DNA of 64,000 bases from DASSBG01 sp963800395 (GTDB taxonomy: Bacteria; Pseudomonadota; Gammaproteobacteria; Xanthomonadales; Rhodanobacteraceae), in contig CAWDBD010000014.1 of NCBI GenBank assembly GCA_963800395.1, positions 372,001 to 436,000 on the forward strand, written 5' to 3'. Of this stretch, positions 8,418 to 16,137 are shown in pieces. How positions within the stretch are numbered: the stretch's first letter is position 1; each line of letters starts with the position of its first letter. A program made the translations under genes and the position numbers. The notes beneath the pieces are model-generated. The model did no database searches. It was not told the origin of the DNA and worked only from the letters and a program-made list of their open reading frames with translations.

Positions 8418-8798
8418 TCAATCACCTCCGTGCTCGATGTCGTCAAGCAGCTGGCGGAGCTCGGCAATATCGGTGGCGCTCAGTTCTTCGTGCTCGCGGA
8501 AGTGGGCTACCAGTGGGGCGACGCGGCCATTGAACAGACGGTTGACCAGGCCGCGACTTTCCTGGTTCAGGTAGTCATCGCGACTTACGGCCGGGCTGTA
8601 CAGATAGCGTCGCCCGTCCCGCTCGTGTCTTAGCGCGCCTTTGCGCAGCAGGCGGTTGAGAAGGGTCTTGATGGTCTTGTCTTGCCAGCCTGTGCCAGGG
8701 CTCAAGGCCTTGACCACGGCATCGGCTCCGAGCGGGGACCGCTCCCAGAGCACCTGCATGACACGGCTTTCCGCCTCGCTGATCTGTATCTTGCGCAT
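8418..8798 (-). CDS. blaI: BlaI/MecI/CopY-family transcriptional repressor
   Basis: 126 residues with the BlaI winged-helix fold: ISEAESRVMQVLWERSPLGA, then TIKTLLNRLLRKGALRHERDGRRYLYSP. The family dimerises on inverted repeats with TACA/TGTA cores and is inactivated by proteolysis through a BlaR1 partner, which is the next gene (ATG one base after this stop). Two matching inverted repeats lie directly upstream of its own start, so it most likely represses its own operon. No beta-lactamase gene is nearby, so target genes beyond this operon are unknown. Confidence 0.92.
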   Translation of the reverse strand: MRKIQISEAESRVMQVLWERSPLGADAVVKALSPGTGWQDKTIKTLLNRLLRKGALRHERDGRRYLYSPAVSRDDYLNQESRGLVNRLFNGRVAPLVAHFREHEELSATDIAELRQLLDDIEHGGD

Positions 8799-8802
8799 TT
8801 AG

Positions 8803-8816
8803 ATTACGCCTGTAAT
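8803..8816. promoter_or_regulatory. BlaI operator 2
   Basis: ATTACGCCTGTAAT, an imperfect second copy of the operator just upstream of the blaI ATG, centred 26 bp from operator 1 (about two and a half helical turns). Confidence 0.65.
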
Positions 8817-8826
8817 TTACGAATCT

Positions 8827-8854
8827 ATATTACACGTGTAATCAATCCTGTCAA
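8827..8854 (-). promoter_or_regulatory. blaI-blaR1 promoter
   Basis: Reading on the minus strand: perfect -35 TTGACA (8849-8854), 16-bp spacer, -10 TAATAT (8827-8832), about 29 bp before the blaI ATG. The spacer is occupied by a perfect 14-bp palindrome. Confidence 0.75.
8829..8842. promoter_or_regulatory. BlaI operator 1
   Basis: Perfect palindrome ATTACACGTGTAAT lying between the -35 and -10 boxes. The TACA-n-TGTA core is that of BlaI/MecI operators. Occupancy would block RNA polymerase. Confidence 0.8.
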
Positions 8855-8884
8855 GCGGGCACGGCGCACCACAATCAGGGCGCG

Positions 8885-10942
8885 CTAGTGCACGGTCTCG
8901 GCGGTGATGATCTTTTCCGGCTCCTGCAGGAAGTTGCCCTGCACGAAGTCCACGCCGGCGGTGAAAAGCAGGGAGGTACTGGCCGCGTCCTGTACCCATT
9001 CGGCGATGGTCTTGCGACCGCCTTCCTGGGCCTGCTTGCAGATTTCGTTGATCTTGGACAGGTTTTCAGGGTTCTTGGGCAGTTCGTCCAGGAAGTTGCG
9101 ATCAATCTTGAGATAATCGGCCTGGATGTGCTGGAGCAACTGGAAGGACTTGAGGCCGGAGCCAAACTGTTCCAGGGCGAAACTGCAACCGAGCTTGCGC
9201 ACGGCCGTGACAAAGGCCGCAGCCGGCTTGATGCTGGTCATGACCTTGCTCTCGGGCATTTCCAGGATCAGCGATTTGGGCGGCACCTTGTGTGCGGCCA
9301 GTTGCCCAGCCAACCAGCGTGCAAGCGTCGCATCCTGCAGTGATTGCGTGCTCAGCTTGACCAGGAATGTCGTGGATTGCCCGTCATTGATGCGCTGCGC
9401 CAACAGCTTGATGGCATGCTCGATGACCCACTTGTCTATCTTGGGCATCAGGTTGTTGCGTTCGGCTGCCGGCATGAATGACTTGGGCAGGATTTCGCCA
9501 TTGGGCCCGTTGAGGCGCAACAGGATTTCGTAGTACTCGCCTTCGGCTCCCTGCAGACTGATGATCTGCTGGTTGAACAGTACGAACTCGTTGTTGGCAA
9601 GTGCCTGCTCGATGGCATGCACCCAGCGCTGTTCGCGCTCGGTTTCTTCCTGCTCGCGCGCAGCCGGGTTGAAGATTTCCACCCGATTTCCACCCTGGTC
9701 TTGCACGGAACGCAGCCGCTCGTTGGCCTGGTCCAGCAGCTCCTTGCTGCTGGCGTTGCGTTCGCCCAGCAGGCTGCCGCCAATGCTGATAGTGACGTTG
9801 ATGGATTGCGTGCCGGCCTCGAAAATGCCTTTCTCCACTGACGTGCGCAGTGTCTCGGCCAGTTCCGACACCGTGGCGTGCTCGCGCTCGACCAGCAGCA
9901 CGGCGAACACGTGGTCGGAGATGCGACCGGCCACATCGCGGTCGCCCAATTGCTCGGCGATGACGCTGGCCAGGCCGTGCAGCAGGGAGTCGGCAGCTGA
10001 TAGCCCCACGCTGTCGAGCGTCGCTCGATAGCCGTCGGGCTCGATAATCAGCAAGGCCTGGTCCGATCGACCTGCCGCAGCTTCGCCGACCGCCTTGTCC
10101 ACCGCCTGCATCATGTGCGAACGGTTGAACAGGCCGGTGACGTTGTCACGCCAGCGCAGTTCGTCAACGTCCACTTCGTGCTGGCGGAAGATGATCTGCA
10201 GGCAGGGCTCACCCTCGTAGCTGGCATTGGCAAAGTGAATCAATGCCTCGAATTCGCTGCCATCAGCCCGGTGGGCCTTGATCTCGAGTTTCTCCGGTGG
10301 CGTTTCCCCACTGGTTACCTGGCGCAGCAACTGCTTGAAATCGGCGGCGTCGTCGGGCGCAATCATGTCCAGCAGCGTCATGCCTTCGACTTCCTCGAAA
10401 GACTCCATGCCGAACAGATGGAGGTAGGCCTTGTTGGCACGCACATGCATGCCCTCATGGACGTAGGCAATGGCATCGTTGGACGAGTCCAGCAGCGCAT
10501 CGCAACGGCGCTCGGTCTCGCGCAGGGATGCCTCGAGCTGGCGCACGCTGCGGCGCATGTTCAGCGCCTGGAATACGCGCCGGACCACGGCTTCCAGCTG
10601 CTTGGGGCGCGACACCAGCCCCACGCCGCTCACCCCCAGTTCTGCTGTTTGCACCAGCAGATCGTTATCGGCTTTCTTGACCAGGGCAATCATGGCAATG
10701 TCCTTGCCCGTTGCGGCCACCTGCTTGCGCACGGTTTCCAGGTCCAGCTGCTTGATGGCCATGTCCACCAGTACCAGGTCCGGTGATGTCTTGCCCGTCA
10801 GGGCGAGCTCCAGCTCCTTCGGATCGGCAGCATTGCTCGGCCGCACTGCAATACCGGCATTGCGCAGCAGACTGATGATCTGTTCGGCCTCATCCAGCTG
10901 GTCCTGCACGAACAGTATCCTAACAACGTTGTCCTGTTTCAT
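8885..10942 (-). CDS. fimX: FimX-like REC-PAS-GGDEF-EAL protein, both enzymatic domains degenerate
   Basis: 685 residues, close to Xanthomonas/Pseudomonas FimX (about 690). Domains: receiver-like 1-125, PAS about 145-260, GGDEF-like about 265-420, EAL-like about 445-680. The GGDEF signature is SDHVF (342-346), so no cyclase activity is expected. EAL is EIL (472-474) and the DDFG loop is EQFG, so phosphodiesterase activity is unlikely. The C-terminus VDFVQGNFLQEP is typical of FimX. FimX binds c-di-GMP through the EAL fold and controls type IV pilus assembly at the cell pole; that role here is inferred from architecture. An 80-bp gap separates it from epmB, which lies upstream on the same strand. 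Confidence 0.8.
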   Translation of the reverse strand: MKQDNVVRILFVQDQLDEAEQIISLLRNAGIAVRPSNAADPKELELALTGKTSPDLVLVDMAIKQLDLETVRKQVAATGKDIAMIALVKKADNDLLVQTAELGVSGVGLVSRPKQLEAVVRRVFQALNMRRSVRQLEASLRETERRCDALLDSSNDAIAYVHEGMHVRANKAYLHLFGMESFEEVEGMTLLDMIAPDDAADFKQLLRQVTSGETPPEKLEIKAHRADGSEFEALIHFANASYEGEPCLQIIFRQHEVDVDELRWRDNVTGLFNRSHMMQAVDKAVGEAAAGRSDQALLIIEPDGYRATLDSVGLSAADSLLHGLASVIAEQLGDRDVAGRISDHVFAVLLVEREHATVSELAETLRTSVEKGIFEAGTQSINVTISIGGSLLGERNASSKELLDQANERLRSVQDQGGNRVEIFNPAAREQEETEREQRWVHAIEQALANNEFVLFNQQIISLQGAEGEYYEILLRLNGPNGEILPKSFMPAAERNNLMPKIDKWVIEHAIKLLAQRINDGQSTTFLVKLSTQSLQDATLARWLAGQLAAHKVPPKSLILEMPESKVMTSIKPAAAFVTAVRKLGCSFALEQFGSGLKSFQLLQHIQADYLKIDRNFLDELPKNPENLSKINEICKQAQEGGRKTIAEWVQDAASTSLLFTAGVDFVQGNFLQEPEKIITAETVH

Positions 10943-11021
10943 TTATTGGTCATATCAGGGGTTGTCGCCAAGTAGGCAAAAAATCGGGTAAAGCCATTTC
11001 ATTAAAGCTGTTTTATCCGAT

Positions 11022-12062
11022 TCACGTCGCTGAATCCAGCCTTGTGTTCAGTTGGCCGACGGGGCGTTTGCCACAGTCGCCGGGCACTTCGCGCACCAGT
11101 CTTGGCAGCAAGAAGCCCGGCAGGCGGCCCCGCAGTGCTTCCATCAGCCTCAGGGCCTTGTGGTCGCTGACCTCGAAATGCGCGCTGCCCTTGACCTTGT
11201 CAAGCTGGTGCAAGTACACCGGCAGGGCTCCGATTTCGAACAATCGCTCTGATAATTCCACCAGGGAATCGGCGTTGTCGTTGACATGATGCAGCAGCAC
11301 GGATTGATTCAGTACGGTTGCTCCGCATTGTCGCAGAAGTTGGCATGCGCTGCCTACATCGGCGCTCAGCTCATTGGCGTGGTTGGCGTGAAGCATGACG
11401 ATCTTCTGTTGCGGCAGAGCTGCCAGCCACTCGCAGAATTCCGGGTCCACGCGCTCGGGCAGCACGACCGGAAGGCGCGTGTGGATGCGCAAGCGCCTGA
11501 TATGGGCCATGCCCGACATGCCGTCGCTCAACTCGTGCAACTTCGCCGTGGACAGGGCCAGCGGATCACCACCGGAGAGGATCAGCTCATGAATTTCAGG
11601 GTGCTCGCGGGCGTAGTCCAGGGCATCGTGCCATTGCCTGGCGGCGGCGATCTCCTCGCCGTAGGGGAAGTGCCGTCGGAAACAGTAGCGGCAGTTGATG
11701 GCGCAGGTGCCGCTGGCAATGAGCAATGCCCGGCCCTGATACTTGTGCAGCACGCCATGGGCCGCGCGCGAGTCCAGGTCGCCCACGGCGTCGGTCGCAT
11801 AGCCGGGGTGCTCTTCCAGTTCAGCGAGTTGCGGCAAAACCTGCAGCAGCAAGGGATCACCGGGGTCGCCCTTGCGCATACGAGCCACAAACCCGCGCGG
11901 CACGCGCATGGAAAAACCGGCGTCATTGGCCGGCAGCCGGTGGATGAGATGCTCAAGGTCCAGCAGTTCGAGCATTTCGGTCGCATCGGTGATGGCATCA
12001 CGCCACAGTTGGCGCCAGTCTGGCCCAGCAGGCTGCGGAGATCGGGGTGTTGCGGTTATCAT
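11022..12062 (-). CDS. epmB: EF-P beta-lysylation protein EpmB (lysine 2,3-aminomutase-like)
   Basis: 346 residues. Radical-SAM cluster motif CAINCRYC within GTCAINCRYCFRRHFPYGE, followed by LSGGDPLAL and the PLP-binding region characteristic of lysine 2,3-aminomutases. EpmB converts lysine to (R)-beta-lysine, which EpmA attaches to EF-P. Its gene is divergent from efp with 92 bp between starts, the usual pairing, and EF-P here has lysine 34, the modification site. epmA is not in the window. Confidence 0.93.
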   Translation of the reverse strand: MITATPRSPQPAGPDWRQLWRDAITDATEMLELLDLEHLIHRLPANDAGFSMRVPRGFVARMRKGDPGDPLLLQVLPQLAELEEHPGYATDAVGDLDSRAAHGVLHKYQGRALLIASGTCAINCRYCFRRHFPYGEEIAAARQWHDALDYAREHPEIHELILSGGDPLALSTAKLHELSDGMSGMAHIRRLRIHTRLPVVLPERVDPEFCEWLAALPQQKIVMLHANHANELSADVGSACQLLRQCGATVLNQSVLLHHVNDNADSLVELSERLFEIGALPVYLHQLDKVKGSAHFEVSDHKALRLMEALRGRLPGFLLPRLVREVPGDCGKRPVGQLNTRLDSAT

Positions 12063-12154
12063 GGGCGGTCAATAGTCAGAACAGCACCTTATTGTAGCCG
12101 CGAACCGGTTTTCAGCCGTGAACCGGGCGGCATCACTGTACCGGAGCGCAGCAC

Positions 12155-12721
12155 ATGGCAACCTATGGACTCAATGACGTCAAGAACGGCCTGAGAATCC
12201 TTCTTGATGGTGATCCCTACATGATCGTCGATACCGACTTCATCAAGCCGGGGAAGGGGCAGGCATTTACCCGTATCAAGATCCGCAACCTGAAGAATGG
12301 CAAGATGGTGGAAAAGACCCTCAAGGCCAGCGAATCATTCGAGGGTGCTGATGTCGTCGATACCAATATGCAGTACCTGTATGCCGATGGCGAGTTCTGG
12401 CATTTCATGCATCCGGAGACCTTCGAGCAGCATCAGGCCGACAAGGCCGCAATGAGTGATGCGGCACAATGGCTCAAGGGTGAGGAAGAGTGCGTGGTGA
12501 CGTTGTGGAATGGTGTCCCGCTATCGGTGACGCCACCCAATTTCGTCGAGCTCCAGATCACCGAAACCGATCCCGGCGTGCGCGGCGACACCTCCGGCGG
12601 CGGCGGCAAGCCGGCGACCCTGGAAACCGGCGCCGTAGTCCGCGTCCCGCTGTTCGTCGGCCAGGACGAAGTCATCAAGGTCGACACCCGCAGCGGCGAA
12701 TACGTAGGGAGAGTCAAGTGA
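12155..12721 (+). CDS. efp: Elongation factor P
   Basis: 188 residues, normal length. Relieves ribosome stalling at polyproline. N-terminal KOW-like domain carries the loop KPGKGQA with Lys34, the beta-lysylation site. The S1-like C-terminal domain ends with IKVDTRSGEYVGRVK. It is divergent from epmB. The 84-bp repeat array begins nine bases after its stop codon. Confidence 0.97.
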   Translation: MATYGLNDVKNGLRILLDGDPYMIVDTDFIKPGKGQAFTRIKIRNLKNGKMVEKTLKASESFEGADVVDTNMQYLYADGEFWHFMHPETFEQHQADKAAMSDAAQWLKGEEECVVTLWNGVPLSVTPPNFVELQITETDPGVRGDTSGGGGKPATLETGAVVRVPLFVGQDEVIKVDTRSGEYVGRVK

Positions 12722-12730
12722 CGCATTGGC

Positions 12731-13199
12731 GCGCAGACGCAGTCTGCGCCTTTGCCAATGCGTCATCCCGGGGCTGGCGAAGCCAGAACCCGGGATCCAG
12801 GATGCAGGTGAGCCGCGCAGACGCAGTCTGCGCCTTTGCCAATGCGTCATCCCGGGGCTGGCGAAGCCAGAACCCGGGATCCAGGATGCAGGTGAGCCGC
12901 GCAGACGCAGTCTGCGCCTTTGCCAATGCGTCATCCCGGGGCTGGCGAAGCCAGAACCCGGGATCCAGGATGCAGGTGAGCCGCGCAGACGCAGTCTGCG
13001 CCTTTGCCCATGCGTCATCCCGGGGCTGGCAAGGCCAGAACCCGGGATCCAGCAAGCTGATGAGCCGCGCAGATGCAGTCTGCGCCTTTGTCCATGCGTC
13101 ATCCCGGGGCTGGCAGAGCCAGAACCCGGGATCCAGCCGGTTCATGAGGCGCGCAGAGATGGTCTGCGCCCTTGCATCGGCGCCATCGCGAACCGCGGG
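12731..13199. repeat. 84-bp tandem array, five full units plus a decayed sixth
   Basis: Units start at 12731, 12815, 12899, 12983 and 13067, all exactly 84 bp; a partial sixth starts at 13151. Each unit joins a perfect small hairpin, GCGCAGAC-GCA-GTCTGCGC, to a REP hairpin reading GTCATCCCGGGGCTGGC then CCAGAACCCGGGATCC. Units 1-3 are nearly identical; units 4 and 5 diverge with paired changes in the REP stem (gcgaagcc, gcaaggcc, gcagagcc). 84 is a multiple of three and no unit has in-frame stops on several frames, which creates long open frames on both strands; these are not genes. The array fills the efp-mtaD gap. Confidence 0.95.
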
Positions 13200-13213
13200 G
13201 AGGACCGCAGCAC

Positions 13214-14545
13214 ATGAGTGATAGCGCACAGCCCGTGGATCTGGCGATCCATGCACGCTGGGTTCTGCCCATTGAGCCGGGGACAACGCTGCTGGAAGAG
13301 CATGCCGTGGTGGTGGACAAGGGCGTTATCAAGGACGTTCTGCCCCAGAAGGAGCTGTCGGCGCGGTTTGCTCCGCGCGAAACCGTGTCGCTGGATGAGC
13401 ACGTGCTGATGCCGGGTCTGGTCAACGCGCACACCCACAATCCCATGAGCCTGATGCGCGGCCTGGCTGATGACCTGCCGCTGATGGACTGGCTGGAAAA
13501 TCACATCTGGCCGGCCGAGGCCAAGCTGATGGGCCCGGAATTCATCCGTGATGGTGTGGAGCTGGCGGTGGCCGAGATGCTGCGCGGCGGTACCACCTGT
13601 GCCAACGAAAACTACTTTTTCCCGGATGTCATTGGTGCGACCTACCGCAGGTTGGGTTTCCGCGCTTGTGTGGGCCTGCCCATCATCGAGTTCCCCAGCC
13701 CGTGGGCCAGGAGTCGTGACGAATATTTCGATCGCGCACTTGCCGTGCATGATGAGCTGAATGGTCAGCCCTTGCTGAGCACCTCGTTCGTGCCGCATGC
13801 GCCCTATACCGTCTCCGACGAGAGTTTTGAGCGTATCCGCGTGCTGTCCGATCAGCTCGATATTCCGGTGCATCTGCATTGCCATGAAACAGCGCAGGAA
13901 ATTGCGGACAGCAAGCGCGATTTTGGCGTGCGGCCAATGCAGCGACTGCAACAGCTCGGTATCGTCAACGACCGCCTGATTGCGGTGCACATGACCGCCG
14001 TGACTGATGCCGAGATCAGGCAATGTGCCGAGGCCGGAGTCTCGGTAGTGCACTGCCCGGAATCGAATCTGAAGCTGGCGTCGGGCTTCTGTCCTGCCGA
14101 GCAGTTTCGCGAGGCTGGCGTGAACCTGGCGATCGGCACCGATGGTTGTGCCTCGAACAATGATCTCGACATGTTCGGCGAGATGCGCACCGCGGCGCAG
14201 CTGGCCAAGGCCGTGGCGCAGAAGGCGGATGCCTTCAGTGCCGGCTATGCCCTGCAGGCGGCCACCCTGAATGGTGCGCGGGCCATGGGCCTGGATGACA
14301 AGATAGGCTCCATCGTGCCCGGCAAGGAGGCGGATCTGGTTGCCGTCCGCATCGGGGACGAGCTGGAGTGTCAGCCCTTGTACGATGTGTGCTCACAGCT
14401 GGTGTACGCCTGCAATCGGAAACAGGTCAGCGATGTCTGGATTCATGGGGCCCGGAAGCTGGATTCGGGGCGCCTCAGCGACATGAGTGAACCCGAACTG
14501 CTGGCCAGGGCACGCAGCTGGCGGGATCGCATTGCCGCCATTTGA
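13214..14545 (+). CDS. mtaD: TRZ/ATZ-family amidohydrolase, probable methylthioadenosine/SAH deaminase
   Basis: 443 residues. Amidohydrolase metal ligands are visible: VNAHTHN near residue 75, HLHCHE, and DGCASNNDLDMF with the catalytic aspartate. Homologues upstream of ubiG in Pseudomonas deaminate 5'-methylthioadenosine, salvaging it with S-adenosylhomocysteine-type substrates, which fits its place before a SAM-dependent methyltransferase. The ATG at 13214 follows a GGAGG about 13 bp upstream; 14 further upstream codons fall in the repeat. Exact substrate not provable from sequence. Confidence 0.85.
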   Translation: MSDSAQPVDLAIHARWVLPIEPGTTLLEEHAVVVDKGVIKDVLPQKELSARFAPRETVSLDEHVLMPGLVNAHTHNPMSLMRGLADDLPLMDWLENHIWPAEAKLMGPEFIRDGVELAVAEMLRGGTTCANENYFFPDVIGATYRRLGFRACVGLPIIEFPSPWARSRDEYFDRALAVHDELNGQPLLSTSFVPHAPYTVSDESFERIRVLSDQLDIPVHLHCHETAQEIADSKRDFGVRPMQRLQQLGIVNDRLIAVHMTAVTDAEIRQCAEAGVSVVHCPESNLKLASGFCPAEQFREAGVNLAIGTDGCASNNDLDMFGEMRTAAQLAKAVAQKADAFSAGYALQAATLNGARAMGLDDKIGSIVPGKEADLVAVRIGDELECQPLYDVCSQLVYACNRKQVSDVWIHGARKLDSGRLSDMSEPELLARARSWRDRIAAI

Positions 14546-14565
14546 CAGCCGTCGAGAATAGTTCA

Positions 14566-14761
14566 ATGACTGAAGTTGCGCGCGACAATGTCAGCCCGGA
14601 GGAGCTCGCCCGCTTCGACAAGTTGGCTGCAAGGTGGTGGGGCGAGCCGGGGATTTCGCGGGATGCCAGTGGCATGCCGCGCCGGCGAGCGACCAGCCAA
14701 GGAAGGCTGGGCCGGCACCCGGCACCATGGATGGTTCAGTGCCGAATTCGGAGGACACGTT
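14566..14761 (+). repeat. Duplicated 5' end of ubiG plus 121-bp intervening sequence
   Basis: Bases 14567-14641 are identical to 14763-14837, the first 75 bp of ubiG. The first copy starts with ATG, reads MTEVARDNVSPEELARF, then runs out of frame and stops at 14769. The 121 bp between copies holds small hairpins (ATGCCA-gt-GGCAT-like; CCAGCC-aaggaa-GGCTGG) and provides the GGAGG used by the real gene. Distance between copies is 196 bp, so they are in different frames. Confidence 0.9.
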
Positions 14762-15472
14762 GTGACTGAAGTTGCGCGCGACAATGTCAGCCCGGAGGAG
14801 CTCGCCCGCTTCGACAAGTTGGCTGCAAGGTGGTGGGACCCCAACGGCCAATCCCGCCCACTGCACGACCTCAACCCGGTACGCGCCGCCTACGTTGCCC
14901 GGCACGCGGTTTTGCGCGGTGCCCGGGTGGCTGATGTCGGCTGCGGTGGCGGCTTGCTGAGCGAGGCGCTGGCGCGTGCCGGCGCCGATGTGGTCGGCAT
15001 CGACCTGGGCAAGGCGGTGATCGATGTGGCGCGCCTGCACTTGTTGGAATCGGATCTGGCGGTCGACTACCGACTGCAGTCATCGCGGCAACTGGCAGAG
15101 GATGAGCCCGGCAGTTTCGACGTGGTGTGTTGCATGGAGCTGATCGAGCATGTGCCCGATCCGGCGGCGCTCATTGATGATCTCTCGGCCATGCTGAAGC
15201 CGGGCGGCAAGCTGTTCCTGTCCACCCTCAATCGCACGCTGGCGTCTTTTGCGGCAGCCATTGTCGGCGCCGAATACCTGCTGCGCATGCTGCCACGGGG
15301 TACGCATCGGTATGAGCAGTTCATTCGGCCATCCGAACTTTCGCGCAGCTTGCGCCGCGCCGGGCTGGTACTGGATGAGATTCGCGGCATCAGCTACAAC
15401 CCTTTGACCCGCAAGGCGTCCTTGTCCAGCAATGCCGCGGTCAACTATCTCGTGCAAGCCCACAAGACGTGA
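14762..15472 (+). CDS. ubiG: Ubiquinone biosynthesis O-methyltransferase UbiG
   Basis: 236 residues from a GTG start preceded by GGAGG seven bases upstream. Carries both O-methylations in ubiquinone synthesis using SAM. Class I methyltransferase motif I is VADVGCGGGLLSEALA, then FDVVCCMELIEHV and LKPGGKLFLSTLNRT. Its first 25 codons are a copy of an ATG-started segment 196 bp upstream; only this copy is in frame with the enzyme. The stop overlaps the mupP GTG start. Confidence 0.95.
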   Translation: MTEVARDNVSPEELARFDKLAARWWDPNGQSRPLHDLNPVRAAYVARHAVLRGARVADVGCGGGLLSEALARAGADVVGIDLGKAVIDVARLHLLESDLAVDYRLQSSRQLAEDEPGSFDVVCCMELIEHVPDPAALIDDLSAMLKPGGKLFLSTLNRTLASFAAAIVGAEYLLRMLPRGTHRYEQFIRPSELSRSLRRAGLVLDEIRGISYNPLTRKASLSSNAAVNYLVQAHKT

Positions 15473-16137
15473 CTCGCGAATGGCCTCGCCCCTTGTCTGC
15501 GGTCTGGTTCGACCTGGACGGCACCCTGGTCGACAGCGCCCCCGACCTGTATCAGGCGTGCCTGGACGTTTGCGCGGAACACGGGGTTGCAGCGCCCGCC
15601 TATGATGCCTTTCGCCCGCTGGTCTCGCGCGGCGGCATGGCGATGTTGCGGGCCAGTTTCCCGGACCGCGACCAGGCGGGCCTGGAGCGGATCTTGCCGC
15701 GGTTTCTGCAGATCTATGCCCAGCGCCTGGACGGCATGACGCGCTTGTTCGATGGCATGCACACGGTGCTCGACTCCCTGGCAGCCCGGGATATTGCCTG
15801 GGGGGTGGTGACCAACAAATCAGGTGAGCTGGCCGAGCCCCTGTTGCAGCGCCTGGGCCTGCAGGCCAGGGCGGCTGCCTGTGTCTACGGTGACAGTCTG
15901 CCAGTGCGAAAGCCTGACCCCGCGCCGCTGCTGCATGCCTGCCGGCTCGCGGGCGTGGCTCCCGACGCGTGCATCTTTGTTGGCGACGACAAACGCGATA
16001 TCGAGGCCGGGCAGGCTGCCGGCATGTTCAGTATCGCCGCCGCATGGGGTTATCTGGACGGGGGTGATCCGCACGACTGGGGCGCCGAACGTGTGCTCGA
16101 CGACGTGCAACAGCTGGCAAAGCTGCTGGACGCCTGA
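15469..16137 (+). CDS. mupP: HAD-family phosphatase, MupP/Gph-like
   Basis: 222 residues, HAD superfamily: motif I WFDLDGTLVDSAPDL, motif II VVTNKSG, motif III lysine in VRKPDP, motif IV FVGDDKRDIEAG. Next to ubiG the gammaproteobacterial homologue is MupP, which removes the 6-phosphate of N-acetylmuramic acid in peptidoglycan recycling; older annotation calls it phosphoglycolate phosphatase. Neighbourhood favours MupP. GTG start overlaps the ubiG stop (GTGA), so translation is coupled. Confidence 0.85.
   Translation: MTREWPRPLSAVWFDLDGTLVDSAPDLYQACLDVCAEHGVAAPAYDAFRPLVSRGGMAMLRASFPDRDQAGLERILPRFLQIYAQRLDGMTRLFDGMHTVLDSLAARDIAWGVVTNKSGELAEPLLQRLGLQARAAACVYGDSLPVRKPDPAPLLHACRLAGVAPDACIFVGDDKRDIEAGQAAGMFSIAAAWGYLDGGDPHDWGAERVLDDVQQLAKLLDA

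Noticed and set aside
12731..13150. CRISPR array
   Set aside because: Units are contiguous and near identical without unique spacers, and no cas genes are present.
12490..13286. Open frames of 160-240 codons on both strands across the 84-bp repeats
   Set aside because: The period is a multiple of three, so any stop-free unit gives a long frame. The predicted peptides are just the repeat translated, and no ribosome-binding site or family match is seen.
14576..14761. N-terminal extension of UbiG by about 60 residues
   Set aside because: The extension reads the duplicated ubiG start in a wrong frame, and the GGAGG-GTG at 14762 gives the normal family start.
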